The notes under the pieces: model-generated
The model's database searches: none
What the model saw: only the letters and a program-made list of their open reading frames with translations
Told to the model about the DNA's origin: nothing
Shown here: positions 55,432 to 64,000 of the stretch, piece after piece
Layout of the letters: every line of letters starts with the position of its first letter
Position numbering within the stretch: the first letter of the stretch is position 1
Position numbers and translations under genes: made by a program
Assembly: GCA_010093485.1 (NCBI GenBank)
Contig: MU001492.1
Location: 1,659,122-1,723,121, forward strand
Length of the DNA: 64,000 nucleotides
Source: Karstenula rhodostoma CBS 690.94
Lineage: Eukaryota > Ascomycota > Dothideomycetes > Pleosporales > Didymosphaeriaceae
Direction of reading: 5' to 3'

Positions 55432-56010
55432 ATGTTGCGAAATACTTACACCGCTTTCCAGCGACATCTACTGTTTTTCTCGACACCCACGAACCCACCA
55501 CGGCTGACAGTTCTGTCTGGAATGCGAGCTGCTGCATCCCTAGGCCTGGACTTCCCAATTTGCGTTCTCCTCGGCATCTCACTACGCGCCCTATATGCGC
55601 CATTTCCTCACGTCTTCTCGCCCATTAACATTGAACGGATACCGCAATCAGAGCACCGGGCCCAGCTTAGCTATGCCAAACTCGACAAGCAAGAATATTG
55701 TTGCTCGGACTTACTCAGTATTCTTCCGCAGGATCCTAGAAAAGGGTTTCTGAAGCACAAGATCGACCAAGGTCACATTGTGAGCTTCTGGGCAATGTCA
55801 GCGAGCACCAACACGCATACGGTGAGCCGTGACGACGTGGAGCGGTTTCAGCGTGGTGATTGGGGAAAGAAAGTCGCGGAGAGGAGACGTGGAAGAGATG
55901 ATGTGTTACCACTGTGGAGAGGCGGACCGATTATCGTGAGTTGGCATAGCTGGGCGATAAGGAGGGTCTTGGGGGTAAGAGTGTACGAGGAAAACCCGAA
56001 GACGGAGTAA
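55432..56010 (+). CDS. Hypothetical protein, 192 residues
   Basis: Intronless frame from the ATG at 55432 (context CACAATG). One hydrophobic segment (FPICVLLGISLRALYA, about 42-57) may be a membrane helix. The C-terminal half is basic, with KVAERRRGRDD, and ends VRVYEENPKTE. No known domain seen. The frame is open upstream to 55345 without another ATG. Confidence 0.45.
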   Translation: MLRNTYTAFQRHLLFFSTPTNPPRLTVLSGMRAAASLGLDFPICVLLGISLRALYAPFPHVFSPINIERIPQSEHRAQLSYAKLDKQEYCCSDLLSILPQDPRKGFLKHKIDQGHIVSFWAMSASTNTHTVSRDDVERFQRGDWGKKVAERRRGRDDVLPLWRGGPIIVSWHSWAIRRVLGVRVYEENPKTE

Positions 56011-56366
56011 ACCGTATGGTCTGGTCTTTCTACGCAGGCACTCGAAGTTTGATAGGGTTGCAGGGTAATTGTTAGCTGTCCTCTTCAAGTTTTGGACTCG
56101 TACTCGGACCAACAAACATGCAGACCATACAGCAACCTGTAACCTTTACGAGGGCATCCGCTCGAGCAGAAGCATCAGGCTGATAGAGCTGGAGATGAAT
56201 TATGGCAACATATCCTATTGAGATGATCCGGCCGCAGTCGCTGTGCGAGATTCGGAATCATAAAATCCAAGCTCCAAGCTAGTGTAGTAGATACAAGGCC
56301 GTTGAGAGCTTCAAATTGCGAACAGAATCGCAGGATCCAATGAGTATCTCAAGTCATTTCAACACC
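56011..56366. other. Intergenic, nothing recognised
   Basis: 3' regions of two convergent genes. Confidence 0.5.
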
Positions 56367-57079
56367 TCAGTGCACCTCGATACGTGCCTTCCCACTACTA
56401 TTGTTCCCCTCCGTGGCCATGACCATATAGTTTTGTGTTCCTATCTTCAAGCCCGCTTCCTTCCATGTGGCGAAATGATTCCCAACCGTCACAACACCCT
56501 CACTCCTCGTATTCTGCCTTACGCTGAATATCTGTCTGAATGTCGCCGTTCCTATGATCGATGGCTTATTGACCCGCATCTTGGTCCGCACAGAGTACAG
56601 ACTGCCATCCGAGGTCAAATTGGCGACGACTTCCCCCTCGGGAGGAGCTGCGGGTTCGTGGTCTGTGTGGTAGTTCTCGACGATGTAGTATTCGACTAGT
56701 GGGTTGGTTGTCCAGCCATAGACGGTCAGGTAGGCGTAACCGTTGGGTTCGAAGGAGCCTGTCCAGTTCAAGATCCTGTATGAAGTTAAATCCGTACTCA
56801 TGATATAGCGCTCCAGAAGAGATGCGATAGTTGAGTGGGCATGGCATACTTGGAAGTCGAACCAGGATTCCAACCCTTTCCGCCTACAAAATTGCCGGTG
56901 CCATTCCAAGTGACGGAGTAGGCCCCCTCGGGAAGATTGTTATACTTGACACTTGCCGCAGTGTCGGTCCAGAAAGTATTAAACCAGTTTGCACGTAGTT
57001 CCAGAGACTGCGGTGCTGCAATCGCTCCTCGCAATGTTTGGAGAAACAACAACAAAATGACAGCAGAGGTTTGTAACAT
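56367..57079 (-). CDS. Secreted GH11 endo-1,4-beta-xylanase
   Basis: Exons 57079-56850 and 56775-56367 (intron GTATGC..CAG) encode 212 residues. A signal peptide (about 1-21) precedes the beta-jelly roll. GNFVGGKGWNPGS is the GH11 signature, GYAYLTVYGWTTNPLVEYYI carries the nucleophile Glu of the EYYIVE motif, and the acid/base Glu is in MATEG near the end. The splice joins AA to G ATC and gives a continuous SKILNWTGSF strand. Length is usual for the family. The enzyme cleaves xylan in plant cell walls. No CBM is attached. Confidence 0.92.
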
Positions 57080-57986
57080 TCTGATGGATAATGATCAGAG
57101 TCAGGCGCTTAAAGAGAAGGAAAGGCTAGACTCTGGCTAGCCTTCGCGTGTCTTTATGCAAGAGCAAACGCATGTCGGCTGTCTAATTGCCGGCAGTTTG
57201 TGGGGTACCCCACAAAATCTATCAAAAGCGCCAGGACGGCCAAGAATAGCGGGCCCTATCAGAGAAACGTTGATATTATATCCCAAGAGAGGCTATCGCG
57301 CGACGTTGACGATTGGTGCGTGATCCTTGGTAGATGAGACCGGACAACCTAAATAAATCGATCCAACGACCACGAGGGAGTTGCGCGTGCTCAAACGTGT
57401 TGGAATCAGTCGGCGGTAAGATAAACCCATCGTGCGAGTGATCGAGTAGGACGGCAGAAGGGCCTGCCCGATAAGCACATGGCGTAAGCCGACAAAGTGC
57501 CTTCTCCAATAACATGCACCTTTGAGAATTCAATTACATACCTATCGTATAAACGAAACAAGCTCCCAGCCTTTAATTAGAAGAATCAATGAGAGACTGA
57601 TGAATAGGGATCGTTCACATGTAGCCCACCGACGTCGATATTTAGGTATGGGTTATGTCTTATCCAATCCCATCAGATGGCTAGAAAGGAATTTTCAAAG
57701 AGAAAACCCACTATAAAGCCATTTTCCTGTGTATCCGGATTCCAGCTCGTAAATGCTGAGCTCCATGCTGCTGACACACTTTTGGGCACTGCTTCGGCGA
57801 ATTGGGCACTTTGCCGATTGGCAGCAAGTGCGGCAACGGCCATTCGAACGAGAAGCCGAAGCTCGGCTGTAGGTTCCCATTCGGTTATGTCATACCTTGA
57901 TGGTACAGGTATCGGTAGTACACACATACTCCTACATTCATGCTAAGCACACGACGTCGTCCAAACGAGCTGTACACCAGAGAAGG
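57080..57986. other. Divergent promoter region of GH11 and acyl-CoA dehydrogenase genes
   Basis: No gene recognised. Short frames lack domains. Confidence 0.5.
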
Positions 57987-59303
57987 ATGTCGCGTCCATT
58001 TTGCAATGCGATGTGCCGAACAGCGCTCTCTTCACAGCGCTGCACAAATCACCAGACGAGACGATGGCGGCCTTTTTCAACAACAGCACATAGGCGGATC
58101 ATGGAAACCACAGGCTTCACAGAGACACAGCTTGAGGTCCGCGAAGCCGTCGGTGCGATCTGTTCACGGTTTCCCAACACATACTGGCAAGAGCGTGACC
58201 AGAGCGGACAAGACCCGAAGGACTTCCACGCGGCCCTCGCAAAAGACGGATGGCTTGGGATTGCGCTCCCAGAAGTTTTCGGCGGTTCAGGACTCGGCAT
58301 CTCCGAAGCTACCATGATGATGCAGACGATTGCGGAGTCTGGCGCGGGGATGGCTGGCGCGCAAAGCATCCACGCCAACGTCTACGCGACGCAGCCGCTC
58401 GCCAAATTCGGATCGCAGGCGATGCTTGAAGAGACGATTCCTAAGATTGTATCAGGCGAATGGCGCACCTGCTTCGGAGTTACAGAACCTAATGCAGGCC
58501 TCGATACGTTACGACTAAGCACTACCGCGAAGAAGATGGACGACAATACGTACAGCATTACCGGTCAGAAGATCTGGATCACGTGCGCACAGGTCGCGCA
58601 TCGCATGATCCTCCTCGCACGCACCACACCCCGCGAGGAAGCAGCAAAACCATCACAGGCACTCTCGATCTTCTGCATCCCCCTCGACCGGTCCGCACCA
58701 GGGCTCGATATGCGCAAGATCGGGAAGATGGGCGGCCGAGCGGTCGACGCTAATGAGGTCTTCTTCGACGGCTACCGCGTGCCGGCGTCTTCCCTCATCG
58801 GAGAGGAAGGTCAGGGCTTCAAGATAATCCTGCACGGCATGAATGCAGAGCGGTGTTTGTTGGCAGGCGAGGCCCTGGGCTTGGGTTACGCGGCGCTCAC
58901 AAAGGCCGCGGCGTACGCGCGCGAGAGAACCGTTTTCAATCGCCCAATCGGTAGCAACCAGGGCGTTGCGCACCCGCTCGCGGATGCGTATATGCGCCTC
59001 GAGGCTGCTAAGCTCGCGACATATCATGCGGCGCGGCTGTATGATGCGTCGAAGGATGATGCGGGCATCCGGCAAGATGCAGTGGGTATCGCAGCTAACA
59101 GTGCAAAGTATGTCGCTGCCGAGGCGGCGTTCAATGCGTGCGAGAAAGCAGTGCTGGCGCACGGGGGAATGGGATATGCAGTTGAGTATGATGTTGAGCG
59201 ATGGTTTAGGGAGTGTCTTGTGCCGAGGATTGCGCCCGTTAGTAGAGAGATGATTTTGAATTATGTAGGTGAGAAAGTGTTGGGGCTCCCTAGGAGCTAC
59301 TAG
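57987..59303 (+). CDS. Acyl-CoA dehydrogenase, probably mitochondrial
   Basis: Intronless, 438 residues from the ATG at 57987. The N-terminal 35 residues are rich in Arg, Ser and Cys and contain RRWRPFSTTAHRR, typical of a mitochondrial presequence. The enzyme then shows the N-terminal helical part, CFGVTEPNAGLDTLRLST (FAD/substrate loop), ITGQKIWITCAQVAHRMI, EGQGFKIILHGMNAERCL and FNRPIGSNQGVAHPLAD. It ends with HGGMGYAVEYDVERWFREC. The base Glu is expected in the C-terminal block. The family oxidises acyl-CoAs at the alpha-beta bond in beta-oxidation or amino-acid breakdown. The frame is open to 57897 upstream, and 58101 is a later possible start. Confidence 0.86.
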   Translation: MSRPFCNAMCRTALSSQRCTNHQTRRWRPFSTTAHRRIMETTGFTETQLEVREAVGAICSRFPNTYWQERDQSGQDPKDFHAALAKDGWLGIALPEVFGGSGLGISEATMMMQTIAESGAGMAGAQSIHANVYATQPLAKFGSQAMLEETIPKIVSGEWRTCFGVTEPNAGLDTLRLSTTAKKMDDNTYSITGQKIWITCAQVAHRMILLARTTPREEAAKPSQALSIFCIPLDRSAPGLDMRKIGKMGGRAVDANEVFFDGYRVPASSLIGEEGQGFKIILHGMNAERCLLAGEALGLGYAALTKAAAYARERTVFNRPIGSNQGVAHPLADAYMRLEAAKLATYHAARLYDASKDDAGIRQDAVGIAANSAKYVAAEAAFNACEKAVLAHGGMGYAVEYDVERWFRECLVPRIAPVSREMILNYVGEKVLGLPRSY

Positions 59304-60119
59304 ACCATGGCATCTTCATTCGTATAAGTAGCTTCGATGACGGTACACATAGAGTCATTCAAATATACCGTACCTGGTGAACTGGTGAACTCCACTTCTA
59401 CAAATTTGAATATGGCAATACACTGGAACGTACTTAGATTGCCTGAAGCTGGTTTTGGCTTGACTCGGAGTGTTCAATCACAGAAACCCCCGAGTACCCC
59501 ACTAAAGAAAGTCATACAACTTCTCCAGGACGCCTGGGAGGCCTCATCATACGTTTAATGATTGATACGAAAACTTCCTCATGGCAACACTTGACGAGAT
59601 GCCTAATACACTTAGGGTAATATTGAGCGAGTTGATCGAACATGTTGCTGTGTGGTCCTTCTCAACGATCGCTTGGACTGGACCATAGTTTGCTGAGCGA
59701 CGTTTCCCCTCGTGAAAGTACCTCTTAGTTTGTTCCCCTACGCAAGTATAGAACCTAGATCTTCACCAAGGTGGTATATTATTCACACAATAACTCTCTT
59801 TGATTCCTAGCCATTGACATTTTCCAGGCTAGTCAACGAAACTGTCGCGGCATTCACGTCGAAAGTGTTGTAATACAAACAATATCATCACCACGAATCC
59901 GCACGGGATGTGAATGTTTCGAGTCCAACTCTAGTATAAAGGCCTTTATTTGCCTCGAGGTTTCTCAACATCTTTTACTTGATATACAAGCAGCACTTCT
60001 TTACAGATAACTATCACTTCGCAAACGAACGACCAGGACCACGAAGTTAATATACTTCCAGATTCACACCCAATAAGACACCGTCTACCTCGTATCCCGT
60101 TGGAATACCTTACAACACG
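59304..60119. other. Intergenic, nothing recognised
   Basis: No gene seen; it contains the promoter of the next gene. Confidence 0.5.
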
Positions 60120-60638
60120 ATGAGCTTCAATAGCGGCGATCCTGACAATGATCCTGACAAAGATTTTGTTGGGATCACACCACTGGAGGAAATCCGCATA
60201 GCCCTCGAGGAAATTTTGGCAACGAATGGAGAGGATGAATTTATCGGAGTCAGCGATAAACCAGGCTGTTACACGCCTTTTTATGAGCATGCTGGCTACT
60301 CCTTCGATGTCAATATGCTGTTCTCATGGGATAAGAAAATGGACCCCATGCACAGATATTCAAATCTGTACTTAGGAGAAGACGGCAGAGATGGTCATAT
60401 GGTGGAGTATATGCTTCAGGTTTTGGATAACGAAAATGACACGGAGATAATTCATGAAGACGACTTGACGAAGAAATACAAGCTGAGAGGTGAGTATGGG
60501 CTCTACCACGTTAAGTTCATTGTGGAGACAGCGGGAGATGAAGATTACGACGATAATAATGATGGCGAATACGGGAAGGACGAAGACGAGGCGGACGAGA
60601 TGGAGGAAGATCAGAGGAATTACTACACAGCTTCTTGA
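60120..60638 (+). CDS. Acidic hypothetical protein, 172 residues
   Basis: Intronless frame with no signal peptide. The middle (about 45-125) looks folded, with GCYTPFYEHAGYSFDVNMLFS and HMVEYMLQVLDNEND. The last 40 residues are almost all Asp, Glu, Asn and Gly. No family was recognised. The extreme acidic tail may bind a basic partner such as histones (inference). Confidence 0.55.
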   Translation: MSFNSGDPDNDPDKDFVGITPLEEIRIALEEILATNGEDEFIGVSDKPGCYTPFYEHAGYSFDVNMLFSWDKKMDPMHRYSNLYLGEDGRDGHMVEYMLQVLDNENDTEIIHEDDLTKKYKLRGEYGLYHVKFIVETAGDEDYDDNNDGEYGKDEDEADEMEEDQRNYYTAS

Positions 60639-61389
60639 CTAGAGTCGGTAACATGATGAGGATCCTGAATTGGTGTCCGAGCTTGACTGTTGCTGCTGTA
60701 TGTATTGTTGCGCTCACTCCACACGGAGGATTGCTGCCTTGACGAGGTCAGGTACTGGGATCAGGGTTCTGTTTTGGAGGGCTTTCTCTTAAGCTTAGTG
60801 CTGCTTATGTTTCGACAGATATAGCATTTGCTGTAAAGATATCTATTGTTCCCGCTTTCAGGATGAATTGTACATTAGTTGATCACTGTTCACACTGAGA
60901 GAATCTGACATGGTCAGATACTCAATCTCATGGCGACAAGCTTCTAATCATTGCGAGTGAATATATGTAGCTCAAAGCTTGACTTTTATCCTGCCTCTTA
61001 TTCCTTGGGGCTCAGAATTCTGATGTCGTCCATTGCGCACTGATCACAGCATACTATGGGATGTTCTTACGGCGACCTTTATGCTTGTATGATGCAATAT
61101 ATCTGGAGACAATGAGGTTTAAATGGCAGAGAAGCCGTTATATACTGCTGCGGCTACGTGCGTGTAGCTCAGGCGCAGTCCTGACTACGATCTCTTCCAT
61201 GCAACGTTATTGCGTCATCACCGACGAAAACAGTGGTGGAATTCTACCTGACTACAGCCTGAAGATAAAATAAATACCCCTTCAAGTCCACAGCACATGG
61301 CTGCACCAGACCTACCTATCTTTTCTGCACGATTCCAGGATCGCTGGGTCTCCCTTGTTAAACGAGCAATTACCCCGTAGCTTTCCACC
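60639..61389. other. Intergenic, nothing recognised
   Basis: Promoter of the cysteine-rich secreted protein. No other element seen. Confidence 0.5.
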
Positions 61390-61981
61390 ATGCCCCTCAC
61401 GAGTGTGAAGCTCATTGTTCTGCTCTCACTTCTCGGCACGAACGCCCAGAGAACCATCGAACTCAATCCCAGGGTGTGCGGGCCTAAGCTGGGTAGATGT
61501 CCCATCGGCTCGTATTGTGCTGCGAACGGCAAGGCGTCCGGGAGCGGAATCTGCATTCCTCGTTTTTGCACCAATGGCGTCTGCCCACTTTACTCGACGT
61601 GCGATTATAGCGGTGTCGGCCGGGCCGCTATTGAAGGGCGCTGCATTCAAGATCTGTGTAATACGCGCGGCAAGCTGAAGTGTCCGTACGTATCTCTCCC
61701 TGCGTTTTGTCCATGCACCACCTCCGCTTATCAGACGAAAATCAGCTAATGAAGTATGTCTGCGCAGTCAAGGATGGATTTGTGATATGAGCAACGTGTA
61801 TCCATATATAGCTGATAGCCCAGGCAGATGCACGCGCCAAATCTGTGGCACAGGAGACTATTTCTTGTGTCCGAAAGGGTGGGAGTGCGATATGAGCCGG
61901 GTCAACCCCAACATCGTTGATGACCCGGGGGTGTGTGTCGAGAATATGGTCGAGTTATTTGAGCTGGAGCAGTTGAACTAA
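61390..61981 (+). CDS. Secreted 16-cysteine protein built of four 4-Cys modules, effector candidate
   Basis: Exons 61390-61685 and 61768-61981 (intron GTACGT..GCAG) encode 169 residues. A signal peptide (MPLTSVKLIVLLSLLGTNA) precedes a mature part with 16 cysteines. It falls into four modules of the form C-P-x-G/Y-x-x-C, 10-18 residues, C, three residues, C. Examples are RCPIGSYC, VCPLYSTC, KCPQGWIC and LCPKGWEC. The last two modules are closest and both contain GW.CDMS. The intron splits codon CC|T inside the third module. There is no enzyme motif and no KR site. Small secreted Cys-rich repeat proteins of plant-associated fungi often act as effectors, but nothing here shows that directly. 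Confidence 0.75.
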
Positions 61982-62141
61982 TGTGTACGCGGGTATTCGG
62001 GGTCCCTCTGGTGGGAAGATGTAATGGTTGACTGCGCGGAGGCGAAGGGAAGGATGTGTCATCTGTTTGAATGTCCTATTCCCTTTTCACTGTCATTATA
62101 GCTGAGCCGGTAATGTCGCCATGTATTCTAGTCAAACCAAA

Positions 62142-63112
62142 CTAAAACTCTGCTTGTACGCAAGTTTCAGGATCATCGATTGCGCAGAGGCCCAGCTCGA
62201 CTCCCTTTCCCCATACGTCGGGGACAGTTGCAACTCTCTCCTTGGCCCACTCTTGCACTTTACCAAAGTCTCTACATTGATGTATGACACCTGTCCTCCC
62301 CGTCGACTTGCCAGTCTTCTCGCTGTACTGATATACGATAGGCGTAACATCGCTCTCGCACATCGCCGACTGCCTCAACATCTCGATGCAGTGGTCTGCA
62401 TGTACGATATCCATGAATGACGCCCCACGGTCACGAAGCGCAGCCGTTATGTTGCCGTTGTACATTGTGTAAGGGTTGCTTGTGATGTTGAATTGTGGCT
62501 CGTGGAAGTACCATATCGTTTGGCGCAGACGATCTAGGCAATGTAGATTATGAAATACATTCAGTAGCAGAACGTATTCGGATATTTCAGGATCGAGCCA
62601 AGGAGTGGCGGAAGCGGTTTTATTGGGTAGGAGACGAGCTTCGGAGGCAGTTATAGCTGTGGGTGAATCTGTGGGCCATCATCAGTTCTCGAGGGTTTAG
62701 TAAACGGAGACTGAATTTAGCATACTGTTATAGAGAGCCCGCCAGAGCTTGTTGTTCTTCTCATCTGGAGCACCTTGATATTCGGAATAGCCCGTTCCTT
62801 CAACAGAGCTACCGAAAGTAACGATCTTATCGTTTAAAATGCTGTTGGCGGGAGCTAAGCAGAGGTTAATAAAGCCGAGAGTGTGAATCCAGTAAGTAGG
62901 ATCTTACAGTATAGTCTGGTAGGTTTCCACGAACTAACTTTTAGCAAGAGACCAATATTCATCATGCAAGACACCGTTAAAAGGCAAAACAGTATGTAAT
63001 GCTTTTTGCCCTTGCTCTGGTTGCGTTGCAGAGCATCTTCCAGAAGGCCTCGCTTCTCTATGTCCGGACTGTTCATCTCAGATGATGATCTATCTTGATA
63101 AGATGTCGCCAT
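62142..63112 (-). CDS. UstYa-like (DUF3328) membrane oxidase
   Basis: Exons 63112-62908, 62854-62726 and 62668-62142 encode 286 residues. A cytosolic basic N-terminus is followed by one membrane helix (ILFCLLTVSCMMNIGLLL, about 40-57). The lumenal part has LYSPANSILNDKIVTFG across splice 1 and then the two family motifs, HNLHC (about 151-155) and HADHC (about 201-205), each followed by a LRQ helix. The spacing and CESDVTP fit DUF3328. UstYa relatives carry out oxidative cyclisation or halogenation on peptides in fungal RiPP and other pathways. No precursor with Kex2 repeats was found in the window, but the cluster could continue beyond 64 kb. The gene is convergent with the 16-Cys protein gene, 160 bp apart. 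Confidence 0.84.
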
Positions 63113-63346
63113 CGTATCTAATTCGCTGCCGTGTGGTTCAGGGAATCGAGAGAGGACGTGTGTCGGTCACCCTCAGGAAGGGAAAGGTAGAAGGTTGGTT
63201 ACAATTTCGATGAGATGCACTAGAAGAAACCTAGGCTCCATTGGTCATGTTCTGTGGATTCCGGCTTTGGATCGATATCCTTGAGCGACTGTGTGCCACT
63301 CATCGGTCATCTGGACCCATGATGTCTGCTCAGGCATGGAGGAAAC

Positions 63347-63613
63347 CTAGGATCTTGTCAAAAGCCTGGCGTCGGTGTTGGGCTGCTCCGCTACCGAAAC
63401 CTTTCCGTGCGTAAGAAGTGACTCGCGAGCCGCCACTAGGGCAGCACTAGTACCGAACAGGATAAAGGTCAACGTAATACATGTGTAGAGCGCCGTAGAG
63501 TAACCGCCTGCCTCATTCAGAACACCATCGTAATGTGTTCGGCATCGTATTTGCAACTGCTCTGCCCTCGCTTTCCCAATGCAAAGCTCCAATCTCCTGT
63601 AAGCAGACAACAA
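63347..63613 (-). CDS. Possible terminal exon of an unrecognised gene
   Basis: A minus-strand frame of 88 codons contains one hydrophobic segment (ALYTCITLTFILFGTSAALVA) shortened here to TCITLTFILFGTSAALV, and a charged tail. The only ATG-like opening is a TTG. A second frame (63725-63513) overlaps it in another phase. No family or splice join could be established, so this may be a relic. Confidence 0.25.
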   Translation of the reverse strand: MLSAYRRLELCIGKARAEQLQIRCRTHYDGVLNEAGGYSTALYTCITLTFILFGTSAALVAARESLLTHGKVSVAEQPNTDARLLTRS

Positions 63614-64000
63614 TGCGATCCCTTATCGAAGCACTAAGTTGAGAAGAGAGCTCCAGGACAAAGCGTTTGCAAGCGATGCATACAAAATCAAAATATGCTA
63701 CCATTTGGTATACGATAGGAAGCATACAGCCTGTTCCATGGGTGTTGTCGTGCTTTCAAGCTTTGCCAATGGCCTGCCATGTTGGGCCTGCTCACTGCCG
63801 CTGACTTGATAGGGAACTATTGCCAAATCAACATGGGGCTAGACATAAGGATTTGGTATCCACATTATGGGACCAATATGCTACTCGACCTACTTTGTCA
63901 CTATTTTCGGCACTCGCCTTGGTACCCAGTCATGTTGAGGCCGTAGCATTTCCGGAACATAAGCACATGCCGGGATTAGCGAGCAAATAGCGTTTGCTTC

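Noticed and set aside
61390..61981. RiPP precursor interpretation of the Cys-rich repeat protein
   Set aside because: No KR/KK Kex2 sites between repeats; the cysteine pattern suits a folded disulfide protein.

Overview
The window is nuclear DNA of a filamentous ascomycete (Pezizomycotina). Most genes carry one to three short GT-AG introns (about 45-170 nt). The families are typical of these fungi: a HET-domain protein, a monomodular NRPS, a Zn2Cys6 regulator, a 2EXR protein, a UstYa-like protein and a manganese-type lipoxygenase. One AT-saturated block looks like repeat-induced point mutation (RIP). The secreted plant-polymer enzymes (cutinase, GH131, GH127, GH11, sedolisin) suggest a plant-associated lifestyle. 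A Dothideomycete or Pleosporales source is my inference and is not shown by any marker here.

Layout. 0-9 kb: minus-strand genes for a CSC1/OSCA-like channel (cut by the left edge), a thioredoxin-like protein, a DUF4396 membrane protein, a HET protein and an amino-acid transporter, with a small PIF/Harbinger-like MITE at 4.5 kb. 10-14 kb: an A-T-C NRPS. 14-17.5 kb: a secreted phosphodiester-glycosidase-type gene split by a 664-bp AT-rich transposon copy with an 11-bp target duplication. 19-28 kb: a 2EXR gene, a 95-bp tandem duplication, a lipoxygenase with one in-frame stop, a tail-anchored protein with four FFAT-like repeats, and a cutinase with one in-frame stop. 28-32.3 kb: GH131 and GH127 enzymes. 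33.6-44 kb: a coiled-coil protein, an MFS transporter, a DJ-1/PfpI protein, a large membrane protein and a Baeyer-Villiger-type monooxygenase. 44.5-52.8 kb: a sedolisin, a phosphonoacetate hydrolase convergent with a Zn2Cys6 regulator, and a multi-TM protein. 53.8-55.4 kb: a transposon-relic region. 55-64 kb: GH11 xylanase, acyl-CoA dehydrogenase, an acidic protein, a 16-cysteine secreted protein and a UstYa-like protein.

The strongest new observations are three. First, a dispersed family of very short retroposon-like insertions has three copies here (70, 102 and 109 bp), each flanked by perfect 11-13 bp target duplications. Second, a transposon broke a gene whose frame is restored exactly when the insert and one duplication are removed. 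Third, three secreted-protein genes within 12.6 kb are broken, two of them by single stops compatible with a CpA to TpA change. Splice sites were assigned by eye from frame, consensus and family resemblance. No database search was run.
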